A DNA stretch of 64,000 bases from assembly GCF_001952935.1 (NCBI RefSeq), contig NZ_CP018319.1, positions 4,050,001 to 4,114,000 on the forward strand, read 5' to 3'. A program made the translations under genes and the position numbers. Positions 40,972 to 48,958 of this stretch are shown here, piece after piece; position 1 is the stretch's first letter, and every line of letters starts with the position of its first letter. Source of the stretch: Pseudomonas frederiksbergensis. Its GTDB lineage: Bacteria > Pseudomonadota > Gammaproteobacteria > Pseudomonadales > Pseudomonadaceae. The notes under the pieces are model-generated. The model saw only the letters and a list, made by a program, of their open reading frames with translations, ran no database searches and was not told the origin of the DNA.

Positions 40972-41601
40972 GTGAGTCAATTTTTCCAGATTCATCCGGA
41001 AAACCCGCAAGCGCGCCTGATCAAACAGGCTGTCGAGATCATCCGCAAAGGCGGGGTGGTGATTTATCCCACAGACTCCTCCTACGCCATTGGTTGCCAG
41101 ATCGGTGACAAGAATGCCGTGGAGCGCGTGCGTCGGTTGCGTGGTCTGGATGACAAGCACAACTTCGCCCTGATTTGCAGCGATCTGTCGCAACTGGGGC
41201 TGTTCGCCAAGATCGATACCGGTCTTTTTCGCTTGCTCAAGGCCCACTTGCCGGGTCCGTATACCTTCATTCTCAACGCCACCCGCGAAGTTCCGCGGCT
41301 GTTGTTGCACCCGAAAAAACGCACCATCGGCCTGCGCGTACCGAGCCATCCGATTGCCCTGGCGCTGCTGGAAGAACTCGGCGAACCGCTGATGAGCGTG
41401 ACCCTGATCATGCCCGGCGACACCGACCCGATGACCGATCCTTACGAAATGCGCCAGTTGCTCGAGCATCAGGTCGACCTGATCATCGACGGCGGTTTCG
41501 GCGGGATCAAGGCGTCCACCGTGATCAACCTCGCCGACGGCGAGCCGGAAGTGATCCGTGTGGGTTGCGGCGACCCGACGCCGTTCATGGCCGAGGCGTA
41601 G
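40972..41601 (+). CDS. YciO-family (Sua5/TsaC-like) protein
   Basis: A 209-aa protein with the YrdC/Sua5 fold that binds ATP and double-stranded RNA; TsaC relatives make threonylcarbamoyl-AMP for tRNA t6A. Family motifs: GGVVIYPTDSSYAIGCQ, RLRGLDDKHNFALICSDL and LPGPYTFIL and KRTIGLRVPSHP. It belongs to the YciO branch, whose in vivo role is unclear, so it should not be named TsaC. Start GTG 40972 after AGGTAGAG; an upstream ATG at 40933 overlaps the PHP gene. It ends at 41601, directly against scpA. Confidence 0.88.
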   Translation: MSQFFQIHPENPQARLIKQAVEIIRKGGVVIYPTDSSYAIGCQIGDKNAVERVRRLRGLDDKHNFALICSDLSQLGLFAKIDTGLFRLLKAHLPGPYTFILNATREVPRLLLHPKKRTIGLRVPSHPIALALLEELGEPLMSVTLIMPGDTDPMTDPYEMRQLLEHQVDLIIDGGFGGIKASTVINLADGEPEVIRVGCGDPTPFMAEA

Positions 41602-42423
41602 ATGTCTGCAGTAGAACCCGTGGTTGACAGTCAGGCCGGAGCCCAGCAAGAGCTGCCCTTCGCGATGGTCTATGGCCAGGCGGTCATGGAAATGCCGCTG
41701 GACCTGTACATTCCGCCGGATGCGCTTGAGGTCTTTCTCGAAGCCTTCGAAGGCCCCCTCGACCTGCTGCTGTACCTGATCCGCAAACAGAACATCAACA
41801 TCCTCGACATTCCTGTGGCGGAAATTACCCGGCAGTACATGGGCTATGTCGAGTTGATGCAGTCGGTGCGCCTGGAACTGGCCGCCGAGTACCTGGTCAT
41901 GGCCGCAATGCTGGCCGAGATCAAATCGCGGATGCTGCTGCCGCGTGCCGAAACGATCGAAGCCGAAGAAGATGACCCGCGTGCCGAACTGATTCGCCGC
42001 TTGCAAGAGTACGAACGCTTCAAGGCCGCAGCCGAAGGCATCGATGGCCTGAGCCGTGTGGGTCGTGACGTGATCGTCCCCAAGCTCGACGCCCCGGAAG
42101 CCCGGGCACGCAAGCTGTTGCCGGACGTGCGTCTTTCAGAGCTGTTGTTGTCCATGGCAGAAGTGTTGCGCCGTGGCGACATGTTCGAAAGTCACCAGGT
42201 CAGCCGCGAGGCACTGTCCACCCGCGAACGCATGAGCGATGTGCTGGAGCGCCTCAAGGGCGGCGGTTTCGTGCCCTTTGCCGAGCTGTTCACCGCTGAG
42301 GAAGGACGTCTGGGGGTGGTGGTAACCTTTATGGCGATCCTCGAACTGGTCAAGGAATCCTTGGTCGAGCTGGTACAGAATGAGCCGTTCGCAGCGATCC
42401 ACGTGCGGGCCCGAGCCGAATAA
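41602..42423 (+). CDS. scpA: segregation and condensation protein A
   Basis: A 273-aa kleisin. The N-terminal signature is FEGPLDLLLYLIRKQNINIL, followed by AEITRQYMGYVELMQ and EYLVMAAMLAEIKSRMLLP, and the C-terminal winged helix (FAELFTAEEGRLGVVVTFMAILELVKESLV) binds the SMC head. It bridges SMC with ScpB in chromosome segregation. ATG follows the yciO stop without a gap, so translation is coupled. SMC is not in the window. Confidence 0.93.
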   Translation: MSAVEPVVDSQAGAQQELPFAMVYGQAVMEMPLDLYIPPDALEVFLEAFEGPLDLLLYLIRKQNINILDIPVAEITRQYMGYVELMQSVRLELAAEYLVMAAMLAEIKSRMLLPRAETIEAEEDDPRAELIRRLQEYERFKAAAEGIDGLSRVGRDVIVPKLDAPEARARKLLPDVRLSELLLSMAEVLRRGDMFESHQVSREALSTRERMSDVLERLKGGGFVPFAELFTAEEGRLGVVVTFMAILELVKESLVELVQNEPFAAIHVRARAE

Positions 42424-42434
42424 CGAGTTGAATC

Positions 42435-43421
42435 ATGAACCTGACTGACCCCCGCGAGCTGGCGCCATTGCTTGAAGCCTTTCTGTTGGCCTCGGGAAAA
42501 CCGCAATCGCTTGAACGCCTGTTCGAACTCTTTGAAGAGGGCGAGCGGCCGGACCCGGCGGTCTTCAAGAAAGCCCTGACGATTCTCGCCAAGTCCTGCG
42601 ACGGCCGCGCCTTCGAGCTGAAGGAAGTGGCCTCCGGGTATCGCTTGCAGATCCGCGAAAAGTTCTCGCCGTGGGTAGGACGTTTGTGGGAAGAGCGGCC
42701 GCAGCGCTATTCCCGCGCCATGCTCGAAACCATTGCGCTGATCGCCTATCGCCAGCCGATCACCCGGGGCGAGATCGAAGACGTGCGGGGTGTGGCGGTC
42801 AACAGTCACATCGTGAAAACCTTGCTGGAGCGCGAGTGGATTCGCATCGTCGGCTACCGCGACGTGCCAGGTAAACCAGCGATGTTTGCCACCACCAAGG
42901 CCTTTCTCGATCACTTCAACCTGAAAAACCTCGACGATTTGCCGCCGCTGGCCGAATTGCGCGAGCTTGAGCCTGATCCGGTGCTCGATTTCGACGACGC
43001 GCCGGTGCCTGCCGCACTGCAAGAGTTGGCCGACGCCAGCGCCGAGCCGGAAGAGCCGAAGGAGGAAACCAGTTTCCATACGCTGTTGCTGGAGCTCGAC
43101 ACCATGGAGGAAGGGCTCAAGACTGACTTCGACGATCTGTTGCGCGATGGCGAGGTGAGCGGGACCGAAGAGATTCTGGACCTGCCCGAGCCTGTGAGCG
43201 AAGTTGAACTTCAGGTCGAGCCCGAAGCCACAGTCGAAGAAGAGCGGGAAGAAGAGCAGGAAGATGATGTGCTTGGCGTTGCCGAAGCTCGTGAAAAACT
43301 CTTGGCCGCTGTCGCCGCCCTTGAACAACACAAGCCCGAGCCCGAATTGACCGACGAAGAAGCCGAAGCCCGGGCCCTTGCCGAAGCGATCGAGGCCGAA
43401 CGCCGCGAATTCGACGACTGA
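42435..43421 (+). CDS. scpB: segregation and condensation protein B with acidic tail
   Basis: A 328-aa protein. Residues ~1-180 are the tandem winged-helix ScpB core (LLEAFLLASGKPQSLERL, RYSRAMLETIALIAYRQPITRGEIEDVRGVAVNS and GRxDVPGKPAMFATT-like end). The remaining ~145 residues are a Glu/Asp/Pro-rich, low-complexity tail, unlike the ~200-aa ScpB of Firmicutes but common in Pseudomonas. It starts 11 nt after scpA. Forms the kite subunit of the SMC-ScpAB complex. Confidence 0.92.
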   Translation: MNLTDPRELAPLLEAFLLASGKPQSLERLFELFEEGERPDPAVFKKALTILAKSCDGRAFELKEVASGYRLQIREKFSPWVGRLWEERPQRYSRAMLETIALIAYRQPITRGEIEDVRGVAVNSHIVKTLLEREWIRIVGYRDVPGKPAMFATTKAFLDHFNLKNLDDLPPLAELRELEPDPVLDFDDAPVPAALQELADASAEPEEPKEETSFHTLLLELDTMEEGLKTDFDDLLRDGEVSGTEEILDLPEPVSEVELQVEPEATVEEEREEEQEDDVLGVAEAREKLLAAVAALEQHKPEPELTDEEAEARALAEAIEAERREFDD

Positions 43422-43450
43422 TCCCGATCCTGAGAACAGTGGAGATTCTC

Positions 43451-43540
43451 TGTGGGAGCGGGCTTGCTCGCGAAGGCGGTGGGTCAGGTAACAATTATGT
43501 CGACTGACACTCCCTCTTCGCGAGCAAGCCCGCTCCCACA
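43451..43540. repeat. REPIN (GTGGGAGCGGGCTTGCTCGCGA class)
   Basis: TGTGGGAGCGGGCTTGCTCG and its complement (CGAGCAAGCCCGCTCCCACA) flank a ~50-nt centre in the scpB-DUF1289 gap. Confidence 0.9.
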
Positions 43541-43570
43541 ATGGTTTTGTGGTGTTGCCTGGAGTTTTCG

Positions 43571-43762
43571 ATGAGCTCAACCAAAGACCCGTGCATCAGC
43601 GTCTGTAAATTCACCGACGACATCTGCATCGGCTGTGGCCGCAGCAAGCGCGAGATCAAGGCGTGGAAGAAACTCGACAAAGTCGACAAGCGCACGGTGC
43701 TGGCCGAAGCGTCGCTGCGGCTAATCAAGCTCGGCGCCACCGGTCGGCGGAAAAACAGGTAA
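43571..43762 (+). CDS. DUF1289 cysteine-rich small protein
   Basis: A 63-aa protein with the DUF1289 cysteine pattern CISVCKFTDDICIGCGRS (four Cys) and a basic helix after it (KREIKAWKKL). The spacing suggests a zinc or Fe-S site, but function is not known. The start at 43571 has CTGGAG upstream; the longer frame from 43541 starts inside the REPIN. Lies between scpB and rluB on the same strand. Confidence 0.88.
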   Translation: MSSTKDPCISVCKFTDDICIGCGRSKREIKAWKKLDKVDKRTVLAEASLRLIKLGATGRRKNR

Positions 43763-43882
43763 GTCGCCATTGATCAGCTAGTCTCTGATGCGCGAACGCT
43801 CCCATGAGCGTATGATTCGCGACCCTTCGGCGATCCCTTCGCCAAGTACCCCGTTTTACAGACCACACCGGGAGGTGCCCAG

Positions 43883-45181
43883 ATGAGTATCAAAGACCAG
43901 AAAGACGACCAGGAAATCGGCCCAGCAGGCGAAAAACTGCAGAAAGTCCTCGCCCGTATCGGCGTCGGCTCGCGCCGTGACGTGGAAGCCTGGATCAGCC
44001 ACGGCCGCATCAAGGTCAATGGCAAAGACGCCACCCTCGGGCAGCGCGTCGACATGCACGACGCCATCACCATTGATGGCAAGGTGATCAAGCGCGAAGA
44101 AGCCGCCGAGTCGGTACGCCGCGTGATCATGTACAACAAGCCGGACGGCGAAATCTGCACCCGCCTTGATCCGGAAGGTCGTCCGACCGTTTTCGACAAG
44201 ATGCCGAAACCAAAAGAAGGTCGCTGGATCAACATCGGTCGTCTGGACATCAACACTACCGGCCTGCTGATGTTCACCACCGACGGTGAGCTGGCCAACC
44301 GCCTGATGCACCCTTCCTACGAAATGGACCGTGAATACGCGGTGCGTGTCCGTGGTGAAGTCGATGACGAGATGATTGAGCGTCTGAAAGCAGGCGTCGT
44401 CCTCGAAGACGGCCCGGCCAAGTTCACCGACATCAAGCAGGCGCCAGGTGGCGAAGGTTTCAACCACTGGTACCACTGCGTGGTGATGGAAGGTCGCAAC
44501 CGCGAAGTCCGTCGTCTGTGGGAATCCCAGGGCCTGGTGGTCAGCCGTCTGAAGCGTGTGCGTTTCGGTCCGGTGTTCCTCAACTCCGACCTGCCGATGG
44601 GCCGCTGGCGCGAAATGAGCCAGTACGAAGTCGATATTCTGAGTGCTGAAGTCGGCTTGACCCCGGTGGCCATGCCGCAGATGAACGCCAAGAGCAAAGA
44701 CAAGCTCGATCGCATGCAGCGTAAATCGTCGCGTCCGATGGGCAAGACCGAGCGCGTGCGTTCGTTGCGTCCAGCCATCGGTAACCAGACTGCTGCTACG
44801 CCGCGTGATACTCGCGAACCGCATATCGAAGGCGAGCGCCCAGCCCGCAAGCCAGCTGCACCTCGTGCTGACGGCGAGCGCGGTCCACGCACGCCACGTC
44901 CGGCCAATGGTCGCACCGAGCGCGGCGAAGGCCGCGGTGCGCCAAGCGGTGGTCGTAGCGATCGCGGTGCTCCGGCCGGTCGTGGCGAGTCTCGTGGTGA
45001 GTCGGGTCGCGGTACGCCTGTGGCAGACCGTCCTTCCGACACCAAGCGCCCGGCCAAGGCTCCGGCGAAGAAGCGTCCAGGCATCGTTCTGGTCGACAAG
45101 GACGCGCCATCGGGCAAGCGCCGTGGCGCGCCAGCCGGTTCGGGCCAGCGTCCGGGCTTCGGTCGTCGCAAGCCTGAGTAA
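43883..45181 (+). CDS. rluB: 23S rRNA pseudouridine(2605) synthase
   Basis: A 432-aa enzyme that makes pseudouridine in the 23S rRNA peptidyl-transferase region. An S4 RNA-binding domain comes first (KLQKVLARIGVGSRRDVEAW), then the RsuA/RluB catalytic core with the Asp motif GRLDINTTGLLMFTTDGEL and the GRNREVRRLWE segment. Residues ~255-432 are a long Arg/Gly/Pro/Lys-rich disordered tail (GRSDRGAPAGRGESRGESGR), probably RNA-binding. Strong GGGAGGTG ribosome site. Followed by a clear terminator. Confidence 0.92.
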   Translation: MSIKDQKDDQEIGPAGEKLQKVLARIGVGSRRDVEAWISHGRIKVNGKDATLGQRVDMHDAITIDGKVIKREEAAESVRRVIMYNKPDGEICTRLDPEGRPTVFDKMPKPKEGRWINIGRLDINTTGLLMFTTDGELANRLMHPSYEMDREYAVRVRGEVDDEMIERLKAGVVLEDGPAKFTDIKQAPGGEGFNHWYHCVVMEGRNREVRRLWESQGLVVSRLKRVRFGPVFLNSDLPMGRWREMSQYEVDILSAEVGLTPVAMPQMNAKSKDKLDRMQRKSSRPMGKTERVRSLRPAIGNQTAATPRDTREPHIEGERPARKPAAPRADGERGPRTPRPANGRTERGEGRGAPSGGRSDRGAPAGRGESRGESGRGTPVADRPSDTKRPAKAPAKKRPGIVLVDKDAPSGKRRGAPAGSGQRPGFGRRKPE

Positions 45182-45200
45182 TCGTTAAGCGCCCCATGAA

Positions 45201-45231
45201 AAACGCCAACCTTCGGGTTGGCGTTTTTTTT
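45201..45231 (+). terminator. Rho-independent terminator after rluB
   Basis: AAACGCCAACC-TTCG-GGTTGGCGTTT with a UUCG tetraloop and eight T residues, 20 nt after the stop codon. Confidence 0.95.
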
Positions 45232-45243
45232 GTCTGTTTTTCT

Positions 45244-45355
45244 GATCGTTCCCACGCTCCGCGTGGGAATGCAGCCCGTGACGCTCTGCGTCACATCTCA
45301 AGAGCGGACGCAGAGCGTCCATTGATGCATTCCCACGCGGAGCGTGGGAACGATC
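45244..45355. repeat. 110-bp palindromic element, copy E
   Basis: Same ends and internal hairpins as copy A; lies between the rluB terminator and the stop codon of the convergent M29-like gene. Confidence 0.92.
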
Positions 45356-45365
45356 AGTCGATCAG

Positions 45366-46331
45366 TCAGAACACAAACCGCCCATCAAACACCGGCTCAT
45401 CATCCAGCGCCAACACGCCGCTGGAGAAAATCAGGTCCAGATGATGGCTACCCTTCGCGCCACCGCCCAATCCCAGGTGCAGCCCGCAATGGCGCTCCTC
45501 GAATCCGGCATTGCGCGCATACAACGCCTTAACGCCTTCATTGGTGCCGATCCCCAACTCCTCAATTCGTCGATTGGATGGATTGGCCTCCAGGTACTTG
45601 TTGAAGTCATGTTCCAGCCCCGGCACCTCGGTGGCGATTTTGCTGATGGTCGAGTTCTCGATCCACAACTCCAGCGGTGACTCCAGCACCCCGTATTTGC
45701 GGGCAAACGGGATAGTGCTGAGAAAAGTCCCCATGAACTTGACCCTGCCATTAATGGCTTCGCTGTGCGTAGCAATCTCACCAGGTGCCAAATCGAAGTT
45801 GCCGACACCGTTGATGTCGGTCCACTTCTTGATGCTGCTCAACGGTGTTTCAAACCACGAACCGTGATCATCCTTGAAACTTAACGTGGTGGCATGGGAC
45901 ATGCGCTGGATCAAGTGGCTGTTCAACCCGGCAATGCGCTGCGGGGTGACACTGAACGTGTCGTAGAAGTAATCGCCGTAATCCTTGAACAGCAGCGACT
46001 TCTTCCAGTTCTCGGCCATGACGCCTTGCAGCGCGCGGACAAAATCCGGGCCGTCCGGGCGTGGATTGGGCAGTGTGGAAGAGTCGTAGAAGAAAATGTA
46101 CAGATCACTGTCGGCAATCGTCTGGGCCAGCAATTCCGTGGGTTCCAGGTCCAGTCGCATTGCGCTGAAACTGAAGCGAGGGCTGGCACCGGCCTGTTCG
46201 GCGATGGCGCTCGTCAGTGCATGGTAATCAGCTGTGTGGCCGATCAATACCTTCGCCGGAGTGATGCCGACAAGGGCAGGGTGATGTTCGAGGTAGTAAA
46301 GGAAATGCGAAATGGCGCGTTGCTTATCCAT
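45366..46331 (-). CDS. M29-aminopeptidase-fold metallopeptidase-like protein
   Basis: A 321-aa protein whose second half resembles M29 aminopeptidases (AmpS/AmpT/PepS). Candidate metal ligands in family order: Glu in APGEIATHSEAINGRV, Glu in RRIEELGIGTNEG, His in ERHCGLHLGLGG, and His/Asp in SHHLDLIF. It is shorter than the ~410-aa classical enzymes, and its first half is divergent, so substrate and even activity are open. Strong GGGAGGA ribosome site before ATG 46331. It follows a 45-codon gene encoding a leader-like peptide, with a hairpin between, suggesting that the peptide is its substrate or partner. No signal peptide, so cytoplasmic. Confidence 0.72.
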   Translation of the reverse strand: MDKQRAISHFLYYLEHHPALVGITPAKVLIGHTADYHALTSAIAEQAGASPRFSFSAMRLDLEPTELLAQTIADSDLYIFFYDSSTLPNPRPDGPDFVRALQGVMAENWKKSLLFKDYGDYFYDTFSVTPQRIAGLNSHLIQRMSHATTLSFKDDHGSWFETPLSSIKKWTDINGVGNFDLAPGEIATHSEAINGRVKFMGTFLSTIPFARKYGVLESPLELWIENSTISKIATEVPGLEHDFNKYLEANPSNRRIEELGIGTNEGVKALYARNAGFEERHCGLHLGLGGGAKGSHHLDLIFSSGVLALDDEPVFDGRFVF

Positions 46332-46353
46332 GTAGTCCTCCCTGACAAACCGA

Positions 46354-46392
46354 GAAAAAGTGGCAGGCACAACCGGCCGGATCGTGCCTGCC
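46354..46392 (-). terminator. attenuator-type hairpin between peptide gene and M29-like gene
   Basis: On the minus strand GGCAGGCAC pairs exactly with GTGCCTGCC (9 bp) around a 13-nt loop, followed by ACTTTTTC. It starts 8 nt after the peptide stop and ends 22 nt before the M29-like start, an arrangement that would give more peptide mRNA than enzyme mRNA. Confidence 0.75.
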
Positions 46393-46400
46393 GGGATGTC

Positions 46401-46538
46401 TTACAGAGGCCACATCGCCGTGCCGAACGGAACAACCGCATCGGCTTGCATCATTTCAACGGCGGCGTCATGGGTCGGTGCTTCAAACCAATCGTCCAGT
46501 TGCAGTTCAGTTTCCAAGTCTTTTTCAAGTGCTTGCAT
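46401..46538 (-). CDS. 45-aa putative precursor peptide
   Basis: The frame starts at ATG 46538, 8 nt after a perfect AGGAG, and encodes 45 residues. The first ~30 are acidic and helical (MQALEKDLETELQLDDWFEA then PTHDAAVEMMQADA), like RiPP leader peptides; the last eleven (VVPFGTAMWPL) are hydrophobic with one Phe, one Thr and one Trp. There is no signal peptide and no cysteine. The gene is immediately upstream of the M29-like gene, separated by a hairpin. I do not recognise the peptide. A RiPP-like precursor is inference; a small regulatory or accessory subunit of the enzyme is the main alternative. Confidence 0.65.
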   Translation of the reverse strand: MQALEKDLETELQLDDWFEAPTHDAAVEMMQADAVVPFGTAMWPL

Positions 46539-47030
46539 TGCGAATCTCCTAGATGACTTTTTCGGTAAGTGCAGCGGCGCGTTTTCAGTCATTGAACAAC
46601 CCGCCAACTTGCTGATCGATGCGTCTCGGCAAGTCGCTGAAAACCTAGTTCACAGGTTTTTAAATTGCAAAAAAATAATCAAATAAGATTTGTTTGAACT
46701 TTTTATTCTGTTTTTTATCGGGCAATTTGTTAATAAAAAACAAAAAACTAACTCGACCTTTCCCTACGGAAACGTCCTACCGTCAATTTGCAGTCAACAT
46801 ACAGTCAGATCTGATTCGGCAAATTTACGTTACGGCTTGTAAAGAAATACTGACGAAATCAAGCCTCAAAGCCCTTGGTTTGACGCTTGCGCAAGGGATG
46901 TAAGGAAAACCTTCCGCCAAGCAGCCATTCAGGCCGTGCGCAGGGCTCTGGCCCGCTTGTTTCAGGCGCGGTTGAAGGGTGAGATGCGCCCCATGCCTGT
47001 CGTGCAGGTGCATAACAAGAAGGAGGCGCA

Positions 47031-47168
47031 ATGTACGCCGTGACTTATCTCCATCTCCCCCGTGGAGCGGTTTTTCCATCGTTCCCATCGATGACCCGCA
47101 AAGGTCTGACTCAATTTTTGCAGCCGCCCGAGAACCTCGTGGCGGACACAGGCAATCCCGGCAAATGA
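47031..47168 (+). CDS. possible 45-aa small protein
   Basis: ATG 47031 follows an excellent AAGGAGGCGCA ribosome site and opens a 45-codon frame (MYAVTYLHLPRGAVFPSFPS then MTRKGLTQFLQPPENLV...). No domain, signal or repeat is recognised. It could be a real small protein, a degenerate gene start, or part of the aroP leader. Only the ribosome site and the length argue for it. Confidence 0.35.
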   Translation: MYAVTYLHLPRGAVFPSFPSMTRKGLTQFLQPPENLVADTGNPGK

Positions 47169-47344
47169 CACGCTGATCCAGCAGTGTCTGGTAGCAGGGG
47201 GTTACAGGTGTACAATGCGCCGCGTTTTAACTGTGACCTCCTGCGCATCTGCGCAAACCTCAAGGCTATCCGCCTTGTTCACTCCGTTGCGCCACAAGCG
47301 TGTCGGGTTCGATTTCGTCACAGATAAAAACAAACAGGTGACGC

Positions 47345-47407
47345 ATGACCGTTGTAAAAACGCTGAACTCCTTTTGCCTTCGCTGGGGTTTGATCGGCGC
47401 TGCTTGA
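47345..47407 (+). CDS. possible 20-aa leader peptide upstream of aroP
   Basis: ATG 47345 follows ACAGGTGACGC and opens MTVVKTLNSFCLRWGLIGAA then TGA, ending 60 nt before the aroP start. It contains Phe and Trp codons near the end, which would suit translation-coupled control of an aromatic amino acid permease, but no terminator/antiterminator pair was found after it. Kept as a possibility. Confidence 0.3.
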   Translation: MTVVKTLNSFCLRWGLIGAA

Positions 47408-47467
47408 GATCGCACCCGAGCAGCAACGTCTAACGAACATCATCAAACCTTGCGTGAGACCCTTTTC

Positions 47468-48889
47468 ATGAGTGGACAAAACTCGCATTCAGGCGAGCTG
47501 AAACGCGGCCTGAAAAATCGCCACATTCAACTGATCGCCCTCGGTGGCGCGATCGGTACCGGGCTGTTCCTTGGCTCGGCCGGTGTACTGAAATCCGCCG
47601 GCCCGTCGATGATCCTCGGCTACGCCATCTGCGGCTTCATTGCTTTCATGATCATGCGCCAGCTTGGCGAAATGATCGTCGAAGAGCCAGTCGCCGGTTC
47701 CTTCAGCCACTTCGCCCATAAATACTGGGGCGGTTTCGCCGGCTTCCTGTCGGGCTGGAACTGCTGGATTCTGTACATTCTGGTGGGCATGTCGGAGCTG
47801 ACCGCGGTCGGCAAGTACATTCACTACTGGGCGCCACATATCCCGACCTGGGTCTCGGCAGCCGGTTTCTTCGTCTTGATCAACCTGATCAACCTGGCCA
47901 ACGTCAAAGTCTTTGGTGAGGCGGAGTTCTGGTTCGCGATCATCAAGGTCGTGGCCATCGTCGGCATGATTGCACTCGGCAGCTATCTGCTGGTCAGCGG
48001 CGACGGCGGCCCCCAAGCCTCGGTGACCAACCTGTGGGTCCACGGCGGTTTCTTCCCGAATGGCGTCAGCGGTTTGGTGATGGCCATGGCGATCATCATG
48101 TTCTCCTTCGGCGGCCTGGAAATGCTCGGTTTCACTGCAGCGGAAGCTGACAAGCCGAAAACCGTGATCCCGAAAGCCATCAACCAGGTGATCTACCGGA
48201 TCCTGATTTTCTACATCGGCGCGTTGGTTATCCTGCTTTCCTTGACGCCATGGGACAGCCTGTTGACGACCCTGAATGCGTCGGGCGATTCCTATAGCGG
48301 CAGCCCGTTCGTGCAGGTGTTCTCGATGCTCGGCAGCGACACCGCTGCGCACATCCTCAACTTCGTGGTCCTGACCGCGGCGCTGTCGGTGTACAACAGC
48401 GGCACTTACTGCAACAGCCGCATGCTGCTAGGCATGGCCGAGCAGGGCGACGCGCCGAAAGCCTTGTCGAAGATCGACAAGCGCGGCGTGCCAGTGCGTT
48501 CGATCCTTGCTTCGGCGGCGGTGACATTGATTGCCGTTTTGCTGAACTACCTGATCCCGCAAAATGCGCTGGAACTGTTGATGTCGCTGGTGGTTGCCAC
48601 CCTGGTGATCAACTGGGCGATGATCAGCTTCTCGCACTTCAAGTTCCGCCAGCACATGAACAAGACCAAACAGACGCCGCTGTTCAAGGCCCTGTGGTAC
48701 CCATACGGCAACTATGTTTGCCTGGCATTCGTGGTGTTCATCCTTGGTGTGATGCTGCTGATTCCCGGCATCCAGATCTCTGTGTATGCGATTCCGGTAT
48801 GGGTTGCGTTCATGTGGATTTGCTACGGCATCAAGAACAAGCGCAGCGCCCGGCACGCACTCCAGGCTGCGGGTTCCGTAGCGAAATAA
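47468..48889 (+). CDS. aroP: aromatic amino acid permease (APC/AAT family)
   Basis: A 473-aa permease with twelve membrane helices. LKRGLKNRHIQLIALGGAIG then TGLFLGSAGVLKSAGPSMIL is the helix-1 substrate/ion site of the AAT family, followed by EMIVEEPVAGSFSHFAHKYWG. It should take up Phe, Tyr and Trp by proton symport; ProY and other AAT members are close, so specificity rests on overall likeness and on the nearby phenylalanine catabolic genes. The start at 47468 is chosen over 47450 by homology (MSGQNSHSGELK). Followed by a strong terminator. Confidence 0.85.
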   Translation: MSGQNSHSGELKRGLKNRHIQLIALGGAIGTGLFLGSAGVLKSAGPSMILGYAICGFIAFMIMRQLGEMIVEEPVAGSFSHFAHKYWGGFAGFLSGWNCWILYILVGMSELTAVGKYIHYWAPHIPTWVSAAGFFVLINLINLANVKVFGEAEFWFAIIKVVAIVGMIALGSYLLVSGDGGPQASVTNLWVHGGFFPNGVSGLVMAMAIIMFSFGGLEMLGFTAAEADKPKTVIPKAINQVIYRILIFYIGALVILLSLTPWDSLLTTLNASGDSYSGSPFVQVFSMLGSDTAAHILNFVVLTAALSVYNSGTYCNSRMLLGMAEQGDAPKALSKIDKRGVPVRSILASAAVTLIAVLLNYLIPQNALELLMSLVVATLVINWAMISFSHFKFRQHMNKTKQTPLFKALWYPYGNYVCLAFVVFILGVMLLIPGIQISVYAIPVWVAFMWICYGIKNKRSARHALQAAGSVAK

Positions 48890-48902
48890 TGTAAGCGCAG
48901 AC

Positions 48903-48940
48903 ACAACAAACCCGGCCATGTGCCGGGTTTGTTGTTTTCG
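48903..48940 (+). terminator. Rho-independent terminator after aroP
   Basis: ACAACAAACCCGGC-CATG-GCCGGGTTTGTTGT (one bulged T) followed by TTTT. The stem is long and A-rich at its base, so it may act on both strands. Confidence 0.9.
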
Positions 48941-48958
48941 GGTTTTACACAAATCCCT

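Larger units (their letters stand above)
46539..47467. other. AT-rich upstream region of the peptide cassette and leader region of aroP
   Basis: 929 bp between divergent transcription units. 46655-46880 is strikingly A+T-rich with A and T runs, unlike the rest of the window. It probably contains the cassette promoter on the minus strand and may mark acquired DNA. 46900-47467 returns to normal composition and holds two short frames with good ribosome sites (47031, 47345) and a TACAAT hexamer at about 47208 that could be an aroP -10 box. No long gene is credible. Confidence 0.6.

Noticed and set aside
40972..41601. tsaC (threonylcarbamoyl-AMP synthase proper)
   Set aside because: The sequence and its PHP-yciO-scpA neighbourhood fit the YciO branch, whose function differs or is unclear.
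45366..46331. Ordinary housekeeping aminopeptidase T
   Set aside because: Shorter than classical M29 enzymes, divergent N-terminal half, and tightly linked to a small peptide gene with an attenuator.
46825..47088. 87-codon minus-strand frame upstream of aroP
   Set aside because: No ribosome site, unusual composition, and overlaps the better-supported 47031 frame.
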